A stretch of DNA of 64,000 bases from Euglena gracilis. Taxonomy: Eukaryota; Euglenida; Euglenophyceae; Euglenales. The translations under genes and the position numbers were made by a program. Location: positions 44,061,847-44,125,846 of the forward strand of contig CP154954.1 in assembly GCA_039621445.1 (NCBI GenBank), in the 5' to 3' direction. Position 1 is the first letter of the stretch; each line of letters starts with the position of its first letter. The notes beneath the pieces were generated by a model. The model searched no databases. It saw only the letters and a program-made list of their open reading frames with translations, and had not been told where the DNA came from. This document shows positions 1 through 9,480 of the stretch, piece after piece.

Positions 1-111
1 CCCAGATTTTCTTCTTATTCATACAGACAAAAGTGCTTCAGTGAGGACTGTTTCTGACCTCAATTTCCTTCATTTTGGGTGTTTTCATGCCGTCTTTTTT
101 TTTAGACCTCT

Positions 112-160
112 GATGGCAGCCCGGAAGCCCTTGGCGCCCACCCGCTCGGCGACGGAGCTG
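112..160 (+). CDS. Gene A exon 1 (candidate start)
   Basis: ATG at 112, then MAARKPLAPTRSATEL, ending at a phase-0 GT donor at 161. The phase fits exon 2. An alternative donor at 190 would not. A poly-T/AG tract just upstream (ending 105) could also be an acceptor, so this may be an internal exon. Confidence 0.45.
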
Positions 161-3100
161 GTGTCGAAGACCCCGACCCCGCTGGCCCGTGTCCGGAGGG
201 GGTCTGGCGCTGGCTTACATGATTGCCGTCTGTGGAGGCAGTCTTTTTTTTTTACCGTACAACCGTACAAGCGAGGGTGCTTGACGGTTTCTCATTCCTG
301 GGTTGTTTTGGAAAGTGCAGGGGAAGTCACTCCTTTTTGGACGACACTCACTGAGTTTGTTTCAGTGTCATTCACGTCCTTTGGTTTCTACAGCTGTGCG
401 GGTTTCTGTGCAAACCGCTGAGGGTTGTGTTTGGCATACGCGTGGACCAGACATCCTGTGGTCCTGTCTGTTCAGAAGTTTCAGCTGAAACCCTGGAGAG
501 CCAGACAGCCTCCGCGCCTCGACGTGCTGGTGCTGGACGAGACCCTCACGCGAGGGCAGGTGCGGCGGGTCGAAAAGGCCCATGTCGACTCCCTCGTCAA
601 GGCGTTCACGGAGAACCCGCCGGTGGGGGCCCTGAGCTTCGTGGTGTGGCCGGAGCAGGGTGTGTGTTTTTTGTTTGCGTGTCTGTGCCTATCAGCATGT
701 GGGCCAGTCTGTCTGTATCCATGAATGTTGCAAATGGCGGATGCTTCCCAAACGACTGAATAATGAAATGTACCCCGTTTGTAGTGTTTTTTTTTTGGAA
801 GGGGGGGATGGTGGGGATCCAGGCGGGAATCTGTGCACCTGAAAAAATCTCAATTGCACTGTTCTTCTCTGTTGTCACAGCGACGGGGAAGTTCGTCATC
901 CTGAGCGGGCAGCACCGCTTCCTGGCGGCCACCCAGGTGGCAGACGCGGCGGTGGCCGACACGCGGCCGGCGCCGCAGTGGACCGAGTGGTTCAACTGCC
1001 ACACGGTGCTGGGGTCGGCCAGCCTCGAGGAGAGGCAGCGCGTGGCCGGGAGCATGCAAGCCCGGGACGGGACGGTGAGGGAGATGTCCCTCAGCCAGCG
1101 GGTGGAGTGGCTGGAGCGGGAGGTGGAGCGGGAGCGGCCGGGGGCGGTGCCGGACGGTGAGGCGGGGACCGCCGCCCGCCTGATGGTGAACCGGACGGAG
1201 CTGCTGAAGCGGGTGTACGTGAAGACGGGGTGCACGGAGGCGTCCCACGGCAAGATGGTGTGTGCGCGGATTTCCGTGTGCGTCGTTTTCTATTTGATAC
1301 AATGCACGGATTCCCGCCGAGACGGCCTGCCTCCTTTCTTTTTTCTTTTCAGAAGGAGAGTGCGCGCACGCTGTCCTTTGAAATTCCAGCCATCACATAC
1401 ACATCACTCACTCCCCCCCCCTTAATTCCCCCCCCCCTCCCCTCTCCCTCACCCGCTCTGTGCAGGACAACTGGGTGAAGGCGATGCAGCCGCTGGCGGA
1501 GTGGCTGCTGCACAGCGGGCGGCCGGTGGTGGAGGCGGTGCGGGCGCTGGAGGCGCGCCCCGCGACGGGGGTGGCGGCGGCGCTGTCCCCGTACGCGTTC
1601 AAGGCGATCGAGCAGCTGTACGACCCGCAGGACTACGTCGCCCTGACGAGGGAGATGCTGGACGAGGCGGCGAAGGCGACAACGGTGCGGCTGGGTCGGA
1701 TGTCCATTTCACTGTGTCTGTTGGAACTCTGCCTGCACTTTCACACAGACAGACGCACACACGCGCACGCACGCAAGGAAAGTATGATCATACGTGGACA
1801 GTTGAACCAGTTTTACTGTTCGAGTGGATACAGAGACAGTACGCGGTAAACCGCACACTACACAATGCGCGGTCAGGTGGAATGGGACGGGGGAGGAATG
1901 GCACTCCGCTGTCAAGGCGGTGGTGGGGACGCTGATCCGCCGCCGCACGTGGACGTGGCTGCTGATGCACCCGGACCTTCACCACGTCCACCCGACCCGC
2001 CGTATGTCTACTCTGTGCTGTCTTCCGCACTCTGTGTGCACACGTTTTCTTAAGGTTGTCATTTTCAGGCGGGTTTCCGTACAAACACTCCTGCACATGG
2101 AAGCGTGTGTAGTGTTGGGATTCTTTGCTGATGTCCCCGTTCTCGTGCTCAGGTACCCTGTCCATGGTGCCCAGCCTGGAGCAGAGCATGGACAGCGCGG
2201 ATATCAAGGTGCCGCTCAGCGGTACCAACTGGCGCTGGTCGGCCCAGCACCCGTGCGCAGGGCTATCCAGGACGTGTGTGCCTTTTTCCCTTTGGTTAGT
2301 TGCATGCGTAACTGCGTTTCACACATGGTTGTTTTACGCGGGAACCCGCCTGATTGGATGAGACGAAATATCTCAATTCGCATTAGAATGTTACTGAGTC
2401 CAATTTTTTGTTTTTGTACTGGCTAATGATTCTACTGTACTGTCGGAGGTTCGGGGTTGTCCTGAGGACGGCCACCGCGGGGAGCGGTCCTTCGCTCCCC
2501 CCTGTGGGGGACTGAGCGCTACGCCCCCCTGCGGGCGCGCCTGGCCCAGCCGCTCGCCGAGCCCACGGTGCGGTACGGGGGGCGCTTCTGCACCGTGGAC
2601 CTCAGCGGTGGCGGCGGTCGGCGCGGGGCGGCCACAGCGGCGGCCGGCAGCAGCCGGGAGGAGGCGGAGGGGTCCCCCAGTCAGCCCACGTCTGGGGAGG
2701 GGGAGCTGTTTGAGGCTGGCTCTCCGCGGGCGGGCACCCGGTCCACCAGGGGGCGAAGAAAGACGGCAGCGGCGGAGGGTGGGGAGAGTCCCGAGCCGTC
2801 CCGCCTGGCGCACGTGGTCCCCCTCCACCCCACCGCGGCGATGCCGCGGGAGATCATGGAGCTGAACGTCGACGCGGTGGTGGTGGAGGTCCCGGACGGG
2901 CTGAGCGACGCCGACGTCCATCCCGAGCTCCTGAGACTGTGGAGCCATGGGGTGCCGTTCGTGGCCACGGGGCGGGCGTTCGCCATCGGGGTGCTGCAGC
3001 AGACGCTGCAGAAGGGCATGGACGTCCCCGACGAGATGCGCCGTGTGGACGTCACACTTCACCGGCCGGTGAAGTCCAACGTGGACCGCACGTACCTGTT

Positions 3101-5161
3101 CAACGTCACCACCGTGACCGCCCTCTTCAGCAGCAGGACGGACTTTCGGGTGTGTATATCCTCCCCTCCGCTTTTTTTTTTGAACCCTCCTTCTTTTGGC
3201 GTACACGGGAATCCGCACAAGTGTCACACAACTGTTACACTCTGGTGCATATTGGGGTACTGTGCGCACAAAAGGTTTCTTGAGACTCATGCTGTGACAT
3301 TCTAAGATGATGAGAGGGGATGGGATGAGGTGAGATACAACGTGATGAGACCATCTTCGCCTTCCACTCGCAGGTCCCCCGGCAGATCACCCTCGTGGGA
3401 CAGGGTCAGGGCTTTGTTCACACAGAACAGAAACACAACCAGGCGCTCTTTTTTTTTTTAAAAAAAAAAGAAAACATACCACGTGACCACTGATCATCAT
3501 TTCAGGGAATTGGCAGCATCCTGTGTGTCAACCAGGATGTCAGTCCGTTGTCTGTGGTTTTCCTCTGCACGGATATCCGCACACTTCTGCATTCTGTTCC
3601 CTATGGTGAAAGAATGGCATTCAGTCCCACAGTGTGAATTCCCTTCTGGCCCCCATCCCCCCTCCCATGAGAAACTGCGCAGAGACGCAGCTCTGCGGGG
3701 GAGGGGCCGCCCACCCTGCCGGTGGAGGTGGCGTGGTGGCTGCTGGCGCGGCTGCACGTGGAGGCCCACGACTGGGTGCTGGCGGTCACCCGCCACGCCG
3801 CCCTCCCGGCGGACCTCGCCACCCGGCTGCAGGTACCCATCGGCGTGATCTGGGGGGACCCCGACCTGCTGGAGGAGGCGGACGAGGCGATGCAGCTGCG
3901 GGTGGACCAGCTGCAGCGCGAGATCAAGGTGGCCGACGGGAAGCCGGCCATCCTGTGGGATCAGGGCGCCACCCCGGTCCAGGCCAGACGAGGGGGGGGG
4001 GGACGTTTGCCCTTATCAACTCTGCGTGCGTGGGTCATTATTGCAGCATCAGAACGTGGCGGACAACGTGTACGCGGTTTCCCGCACACATTGCACGCGT
4101 GCGGTTTCCCGTGGGGAGGGGTGCTTAGCTTCTGCCATCTGGTTTCCCCACCTGAACTTTCCTGGGTGTTGGCCCCTGCGGCCATCAACGTCCACCACCG
4201 CATCACCCACCACGAGCCACTGGACGTCTCCGGCCGGGGCGGGCTGGAGGAGGAGGAGAAGAAGGGGGAGAAGGAAGAGGAGGACATGCCCCCCCGGCCA
4301 AAGAAGAAGGAGCCGGAGAAGAAGGGCCGGGAGCCCTCACCCCCGCCGCCAGCCAAGGGGCGGGGCAAGAAGGAGACCCCCGCCAAGGAGAAGGAGAAGG
4401 AGAAGGAGAAGGCCCCTGCCGCCAAGGGGAAGGAGAAGGGGAAGGAGAGGGCCCCTGCCGCGAAGGAGGCCGAGGCGCCGGTGACGCCGGCCAAGCAGCC
4501 GTCAGCCGGCGGCGCGGCGGCGGCGGGCCGCAAGGGGGCCTCCACCCCCTCCGGGCTGCGGAAGGGCGCGGCTGCACCGCCAGCGGCGCAGGAGCCGCCG
4601 GCGCCGGAGACCCCGGTGACGGGCCGCAAGCGCACGGCCCGCACGCCGCCGCCGACCGAGTCCGCCGCCGGTGAGCCGGAGGACGAGATTGAGGAGATCG
4701 TGCCACGACCGCCCCCGACACTGTCCCCCCTTCAGAGCCAGCTGTTTGCATCCTCCCATTCTGCTCTTTCAGCCTCTGAGTTTACAGCCATACGTGGTGG
4801 GCTTTGCACACGGGAAACCGCACACGTGCGTATTCAGGGACACCGCACACGTACAGAATGATACGTGCGTTGCACGGAAACCCGCACACAATCTCCCACG
4901 CTGTTTTTTTGGATTCAGGTGGTTTTGCAGTCACACTGCCTGTGTCCTTGCAAACTCTTGAAAGAGCTGATACCCTCTCTTCGTTATTGCTGTTCTGCTT
5001 GCAAATTGCACGGGAAACCGCACACAGCTTGCTGACTCATTGCACGCACACACCCCTCCTTCCTGTAATACACCACTTACACACCAAGTCCAAGGGGGGA
5101 GGGTCAGCTGAAGAAGAAGCCCACGCCGGCCGGGGCGCTGGAGGAGCTGCTCAACGTGTGA
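112..5161 (+). CDS. Gene A: spliced gene for a ParB/sulfiredoxin-like domain protein (about 15 exons)
   Basis: Gene-level entry. Likely exons: 112-160, 476-659, 881-1257, 1466-1684, 1896-2001, 2153-2277, 2517-3149, 3374-3404, 3506-3522, 3683-3976, 4047-4069, 4129-4670, 4773-4793, 4919-4941, 5108-5161. All have GT...AG borders, and from exon 2 onward phases agree. Exons 2 and 3 together hold a ParB N-terminal/sulfiredoxin-like domain, with a conserved helix-strand segment (HVDSLVKAF) followed by ILSGQHRFLAAT, whose G-x-H-R box is the family's nucleotide/DNA-handling motif. The middle of the protein is unrecognised. The C-terminal part is a charged Lys/Glu/Pro/Ala linker, and the protein ends in LEELLNV. 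Known: the fold occurs in chromosome-partition CTPases, nucleases and sulfiredoxin. Inferred: a nuclear protein acting on nucleic acid or nucleotide. Exact function is unknown. The first exon and the 2277/2517 junction are the weakest parts. Confidence 0.75.
476..659 (+). CDS. Gene A exon 2: first half of ParB-like domain
   Basis: Acceptor TTCAG at 471-475 and donor GTGTGTG at 660. It encodes a segment with LDVLVLDETLTRGQ and HVDSLVKAFTENPP, matching the N-terminal strand and the 'helix plus preferred-value' portion of ParB-like domains. It ends in phase 1. Acceptors at 479 or 485 would keep the same frame. Confidence 0.75.
881..1257 (+). CDS. Gene A exon 3: ParB-like GQHR motif
   Basis: Acceptor GTCACAG ends at 880 and donor GTGTGTGC starts at 1258. 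It begins with two leading bases that complete the split codon from exon 2. It encodes TGKFVILSGQHRFLAAT, the diagnostic G-x-H-R box, then a long charged helical region (SLSQRVEWLEREVERERP). Confidence 0.85.
1466..1684 (+). CDS. Gene A exon 4
   Basis: 73 codons, phase 0 at both ends, acceptor GTGCAG and donor GTGCGGCT. It starts DNWVKAMQPLAEWLLHSG and is alpha-helical in character. No family recognised beyond its place after the ParB-like domain. Confidence 0.8.
1896..2001 (+). CDS. Gene A exon 5
   Basis: Acceptor GGGGGAG and donor GTATGTC. It encodes EWHSAVKAVVGTLIRRRTW followed by a His-rich stretch, and ends in phase 1, matching exon 6. Confidence 0.7.
2153..2277 (+). CDS. Gene A exon 6
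   Basis: Acceptor GTGCTCAG. It encodes TLSMVPSLEQSMDSADIKV and a Trp-containing stretch. The donor lies in a GTGTGTG run at 2274-2279; the choice at 2278 keeps phase 0 with the next exon. Confidence 0.65.
2517..3149 (+). CDS. Gene A exon 7 (largest exon)
   Basis: 211 codons, acceptor GGACTGAG and donor GTGTGTAT. It opens RYAPLRARLAQPLAEPTV, passes through a Gly/Ser/Ala/Arg-rich low-complexity linker and ends in a folded-looking segment with NVDAVVVEVPDGLSDADV and YLFNVTTVTALFSS. No family recognised. Confidence 0.75.
3374..3404 (+). CDS. Gene A exon 8 (31 nt)
   Basis: Acceptor CACTCGCAG and donor GTCAGG. It encodes VPRQITLVGQ plus one base, and its phase agrees with the exons on both sides. 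Confidence 0.6.
3506..3522 (+). CDS. Gene A exon 9, 17-nt microexon
   Basis: Acceptor CATTTCAG and donor GTGTGTCA. Two leading bases plus five codons (the joined reading is GNWQHP). It is the only choice here that carries phase 1 from exon 8 to phase 0 of exon 10. Confidence 0.5.
3683..3976 (+). CDS. Gene A exon 10
   Basis: 98 codons, acceptor CTGCGCAG and donor GTCCAGGC. It encodes LPVEVAWWLLARLHVEAHDW and VDQLQREIKVADGKPAILW, a helical, folded-looking segment of unknown family. Confidence 0.75.
4047..4069 (+). CDS. Gene A exon 11, microexon of about 21-23 nt
   Basis: Acceptor TTATTGCAG. It encodes HQNVADN, with donor at 4068 (GTGTAC) or 4070 (GTACGC). The second gives a phase that fits the acceptor at 4128. 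Confidence 0.55.
4129..4670 (+). CDS. Gene A exon 12: charged Lys/Glu/Pro/Ala tail
   Basis: It begins FCHLVSPPELSWVLAP, then runs into a long low-complexity region with repeated KEKEKEKEK, AAKGKEKGKE and PP-rich blocks, typical of disordered nuclear or chromatin proteins. Donor GTGAGCCG at 4671. Coding-like sequence (GEPEDEIEEIV) continues past the donor to about 4740, so an alternative 3' end is possible. Confidence 0.65.
4773..4793 (+). CDS. Gene A exon 13, 21-nt microexon
   Basis: Acceptor CTCTTTCAG and donor GTGGTGGG. It encodes SEFTAI between split codons, and the phase fits both neighbours. Confidence 0.45.
4919..4941 (+). CDS. Gene A exon 14, 23-nt microexon
   Basis: Acceptor TTGGATTCAG and donor GTGTCCTT. 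It encodes GFAVTLP after a split codon and hands phase 0 to the last exon. Confidence 0.45.
5108..5161 (+). CDS. Gene A terminal exon with stop
   Basis: Acceptor GGGTCAG. It encodes LKKKPTPAGALEELLNV followed by TGA at 5159-5161. The Lys/Pro composition continues that of exon 12. Confidence 0.65.
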   Translation: MKKKPTPAGALEELLNV

Positions 5162-6500
5162 GCAGGAGCGCGGGCCGGCGGGGGCGGGCCGGGCCGGGCG
5201 GCGGGGCGGCTGCGCCGCCATCCTCATCCCCGACAGCGCCCACGAGTGGGCACGGCCGTGGGCGGCCGCTGAGCAGTTCTCTGCCCCTCCTGCGTGGACC
5301 GCCTGATGCTTTTTGGAACCTGGGACCGCCCGTTGCTTTTTTTGTGTCACACACCCTCCTCACACCCACTGTCCCCGGGACTGCCCAACGCCTTTCACCT
5401 TTCGACGGGAACTCAACCCCTGGACCACACTCCATCACCCCTCTCACCTGGGACCCACCGGCCGGACGCCCCAACCGCCGTGCTAGGTCCAGGGCGCACA
5501 TTCTGTCTCCCATTCAGTGGCCGGTGTCGTGTCCAACTTTGCCTTTGCGGATGTATGTATGGAGTGTGAATCCCTCTCTGAAGCATACCCCTCCCTGAGA
5601 TCACGCCGTGTGTGCCCTGGACCTGGATCACCCATGCGGCTGTCCGTTTGCCCCCTCTGTTTCTCTTTTTCCTCTGGACCGACCACAGAGACTTCGTCTC
5701 TCTCTTCTTCCCCCCCGGACCAAGGACCCCTCCAGGACCAGGACCAAGCTGCACGGTGATCCGCACACACACCCTCCCCCTCTCTCCCTCCTTCTGCTGT
5801 CGTTGCGCTTCGTGTGCTACCGCAGTCCCTGGCAGGCGGGCGGTGAGGGGGGGATGGGAGGAGGGCTGCCTTGGGTGAGGTGCCTCACTGGATGTCAGGT
5901 CCAGTTCTCAGCCAAACATCCCCAGGAGTTTCCCGTATGTTTTTGCACGGATAACCGCACAAGTTCGCTTTTAACCAGCCATAGTCACTCAGCCCCCTCT
6001 CGTAGCGTTAGCCCCTCACATATGGTTCATCTGTTGTGTGCGGTTTCCCGCCTAACAGACCATCTGCTAAAAATTAGGACATCCGTTCAGCAGTGGTGTT
6101 CGTTTCCCCCTCCCGTCACTGGTTGTTGGCACTCACCAGTCCTCCAAAAACGCGCGGGTTGCTTACGCGGGTGCCTCTCCCTCACAGGTCACCCCATGTC
6201 ACCCCCCTCCCGGAGGTGGGGTCCGGCGTCGTCGTGACACGGCCGGGGCTCTGACGGCCAGGTGTTCTCCGACCCCTTCTCCGTTTTCACATTTTCGGCC
6301 AGGTTACTGGGGGGTATTTCACAAAACCACCCCTTTTCAACCATTAATTTCTAAAACGGGTCACGTGTCAAAACAGTGGAAACAGACGGAAACCCGCACA
6401 CAATTTCTGGGTTGTATCAAGTGTCAGGAATTTCGGTCACGTTTCAGGGGGGTGGCTTACACGGGAACCCGCGCACCTGCAACGCCTAAAAAATGACAAA
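5162..6500. other. Flank downstream of gene A, no gene assigned
   Basis: Moderately GC-rich sequence with at least five further copies of the gene A intron motif. It could be 3' UTR introns or the introns of a short unrecognised gene. A splice-like AG at about 6187 is followed by a short GC-rich block, but no convincing exon chain was found. Confidence 0.4.
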
Positions 6501-6529
6501 AAATTTGGGCAATTCGCGCCGCCTAAGTC

Positions 6530-6800
6530 TGGGCAGGGGCTTTTTTTAGACCAGAGGGGAGGGGGGGTCCCCTCGGGAGCCCCACCCACCCACCCCCAGG
6601 GGGGCCCCCTCGGGGGGGGGGGGGGTCCCGGGGGATCCACTCAACTTTCCCTGAAAATGGCACTTCTTTTAAAAATAGCACTTTTAAAAATTTTCCGCGC
6701 CTTCGGTGCCAAAAAGTATAACCCACTCCCCCCTGGGTGGACCCTGGGGGGGGGGGGGGCTCGACCGGCTTCCCCCCCCGGGGGGGTCCAAGACTAAAAA
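6530..6800. repeat. Poly-G/poly-C hairpin-rich dispersed repeat (family D)
   Basis: Alternating long G and C runs around GGATCC- and GGACCC-like words, with a GCGCCTTCGGTGCC hairpin at about 6697. Similar material occurs at 24470-24720, 25130-25735, 45340-45600, 57870-58760, 60290-60600 and 63600-63910. Confidence 0.5.
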
Positions 6801-7239
6801 AAAAACCCCTGCCTCTGGGTCCTTGATTTGACAGCTGGACTCCCCCCCCGGCGCATCAGAGAAGGCCAAAAGAAGTGCCCCATCTGGCGTCAGAGGGCAA
6901 AAAGTTTCGAAGAAAAAATGATGCGTCGCGGACTTTTTCCGTACGTTTTTCATGATGACAAATCGGAGCAAATGTAAATGTGCTCGAGAAAATGGTCCAA
7001 AATGCCGCACATGGCTAAAACAAGGGGAAATGGTATCTTTTGAGTTTTGAGGGAATGAGATTTCCGACCAAATGTAGATCCCCCCCTGAGGGTCTTGAAG
7101 TTCTGCTGAATAAAATGGGGGGACATTATATTTGTGCTTTGGGATTTGGGGGGTAAATATATTTTTGTCCATCCATCAATGACAAACATGGATGGTGCCA
7201 ATTTTGTTCCACATTCTTTCCTAACTTGGCAATGGCACT

Positions 7240-7650
7240 TCACCCCTTAAACCCCCCCACTTTTAACCCCCCCCCACTTACTAACCCCCCCCCCCACTTA
7301 CTAACCCCCCCCTCAGGCCGACCAACCAAACCGGGACTTATAAACCCCCCTTCGGGGAAGAAAAATGAAAGCCGCCGGGGACGATTTTTTCGGCCGCAAA
7401 CCACCCAAAAACTAATTTTTGGCCCTTTTTTGAGATCGACCATCATCAAAAATGCCATTTTTGACCAAATTTGCAAAAAAAAATTGCCAATTTGGGAGGT
7501 TATCAGGGTCATTTTTGGGGTTCGGATTTTCACCAACAATTCCGGGACTTACAACCCCCCCCCCACTTATAAACCCCCCCCTTCGGCCGACCAACCAAAC
7601 CGGATCCTACTAACCCCGGGGGGTTTATAAGTGTGGGGGGGGGGGGGTTA
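7240..7650. repeat. Dispersed repeat family A, copy 1
   Basis: It begins and ends with C-rich ACTTATAAACCCCCC blocks next to GGCCGACCAACCAAACCGG. The centre has an ATCATCAAAAATGCCATTTT core. Homologous copies are at 14270-14725, 24340-24985 and 61795-62515, with a fragment at 11310-11425. The ends look like imperfect inverted repeats, suggesting a MITE-like non-autonomous element. No transposase was seen. Confidence 0.65.
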
Positions 7651-7679
7651 GACGCACTTTGCTTCTGTTGGCAATTACG

Positions 7680-8050
7680 GGTGGTCATTCACGGGAGGTG
7701 GGGCGACCGTTGGTAGGGTCGCGGCAGGCCGCGGCCGACCGCGGCCCTACCAAAAAAATTTTTAGGTAGGGCCGCGGCATGCCGCAGCCCCACCCAAAAA
7801 TATTTTTGGAAGGGCCGCGGCCTGCCGCGGCCCCACCAAGCACCACCCAGCACAAAAGAATTTGGTGGGGTTGCGGCCGACCGCGGCCGGCCGCGACCCA
7901 ACCTAAGGCAACGTTTTGGTAGGGTCGCGGCCGACCGCAGTCGACCGCGGTCGGCCGTGACCCTACCTTGAAAAAAAAAATGGTTGGGCCACGGTTGACC
8001 GTGGCCGACCGCGACCCAACCTCCCGTGACCCTGAGGTCGTGGGTTCGAT
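7680..8050. repeat. GC-palindrome repeat (family B), copy 1
   Basis: Repeated GGTAGGGTCGCGGCCGACCG palindromes separated by A- or T-rich spacers. Further copies are at 9245-9480, 45000-45190 and 45870-46010. Each block can form long GC hairpins. Confidence 0.7.
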
Positions 8051-8149
8051 ACCCACCTCGCATTCGAGAATGAACCTCGGGTTCCATACAAGCCTTTTTT
8101 AAGGGTCGGCTTTTGTTGTCAAAAACCACCATGTGGAATTTGGTCGTAT

Positions 8150-8520
8150 CAGGGGGCGAATCACTTGTGTTACCAACTCCAAGGGGGGGCTGTGAGGGGG
8201 TGTTGGGCGTCTGGGGCGTGATAAATTGGCCCCTACAAGGTACCAGCTACCCCAAAGAGCCGCCCAACTAGGGTTAATACACATGGGGGGACCCTCGCTC
8301 GGCGCCTTCGGCGCCTCGCTCGGATCCCCCCACGTTTTTAACCTAGTTGGGCGGCTCTTTGGGTTCGCTGGTACCTTGTAGAGACCAATATAACAACGTT
8401 GAGCGGGAAATGTTCTGCTGTTTGGATGAGAATCGCAACCCTAACCCTACTCCTTCAAATAACCTCGTGAATTCTTTTTGGCCACAGTGAAACGCCATCA
8501 GGAAATCCTTTGCCAGTAAT
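8150..8520. repeat. Foldback element (family C), copy 1
   Basis: Inverted arms of about 40 nt (near 8238-8278 and 8338-8382) with a GAGCCGCCCAACTAGGGTTA core surround a nested GGCGCCTTCGGCGCC hairpin. An AACCCTAACCC word and a conserved 3' tail (GTGAAACGCCATCAGGAAAT) follow. Confidence 0.75.
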
Positions 8521-8689
8521 AAAAAAAAATAAAAAAAGGAAAAAACAAAAATAAAATAAAATAAAAAATAAAAAATAAAAAAAACGGTCACGTGAAATCA
8601 CGTGAAGTGGGGGGGGTATGGGGGGGGGGGCAGGTGGGTGGGGGGGTGTGGGTGGGGGTGGGGGAGGGTGGCGCGGGTGTGGGGGGGTT

Positions 8690-8975
8690 AGGGCGTGATA
8701 AATTGGCCCCTACAAGGTACCAGCTACCCCAAAGAGCCGCCCAACTAGGGTTAAAAACATGGGGGGACCCTCGCTCGGGTCCCCCCATGTGTATTAACCC
8801 TTGTTGGGCGGCTCTTTGGGTTCGCTGGGCACCTTGTAGAGACCAATCTAACAACGTTGAGCGGGAAATGTTCTGCTGTTTGGATAAGAATCGTAACCCT
8901 AACCCTACTCCTTCAAATAACCTCATGAATTCTTTTTGGCCACAGTGAAACGCCATCAGGAAATCCTTTTGACAA
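8690..8975. repeat. Foldback element (family C), copy 2 in tandem
   Basis: Near-identical to copy 1, with arms near 8717-8757 and 8796-8835, the same AACCCTAACCC word and the same 3' tail. The central hairpin is shorter. Confidence 0.75.
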
Positions 8976-9244
8976 TAATAATGGCAGGGGTGGAATCCAT
9001 TCTGCAGGAGGCGAAGGGTTTCCTGTGGGGATCTTTCGTCCCTAAAAGAGTATGGAGAGGAATTTACTTTTTAAATGCATATTTTTCATTGTACTGTTAT
9101 TTACAAGTACGCCATGGTTTTGGTATTATGTAGAGCCAATTACCAACTGCCACGGAGAGCGTATCACCGTGGGTATCAGAATAGCAGAAGGCGCAGGGAA
9201 CGAAGGTTGGATCGGTGGCTCGCAGAACAGTGTTCGGACAGTCA

Positions 9245-9480
9245 TGGGAGGTGGGGTCGCGGTCGGCCGCGGCCGGCCGCGGCCGACCGCGACCCCACCA
9301 AAAAAAATTTTTGGTAGGGCCACGGCCGGCCGCGGCCCTACCAATTCAAAATTCTGAGAGCCAAAATTGGCTGTGGTGGGGTCGCGGTCGGCCGCGGCCC
9401 TACCAAAATCCTGTTTTGGTAGGTTGACGGCCGGCCGCGGCCGGCCGCGGCACCCACCTCCCACGAACCCACCTCCCGTG
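9245..9480. repeat. GC-palindrome repeat (family B), copy 2
   Basis: Several GGTCGCGGTCGGCCGCGGCC palindromes separated by short A-rich spacers, closing the right side of the 7.7-9.5 kb composite block. Confidence 0.7.

Larger units (their letters stand above)
1250..6480. repeat. Dispersed palindromic motif, about 17 copies, consensus TGCACGGRNANCCGCACAC
   Basis: A short inverted-repeat motif with core CGG-N4-CCG occurs near 1262, 1303, 1841, 2068, 2335, 3201, 3566, 4071, 4093, 4806, 4871, 5007, 5751, 5944, 6036, 6385 and 6459, in both orientations (the other strand reads GTGCGGTTTCCCGTGCA). Up to 5161 the copies lie inside gene A introns and not in its exons. It was not noticed at comparable density anywhere else in the window. 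Confidence 0.8.

Noticed and set aside
3961-4759. Minus-strand frames of 182-227 codons antisense to gene A exon 12
   Set aside because: Ser/Phe- and Pro/Ser-rich shadows of the GC-rich Lys/Glu/Pro tail on the + strand.
8440-8460. Telomere or interstitial telomere array
   Set aside because: Only two CCCTAA units at each site, inside foldback arms; not an array.
8100-8975. CRISPR-like array
   Set aside because: The repeats are two large foldback units, not short regularly spaced direct repeats with unique spacers, and the genome is eukaryotic.
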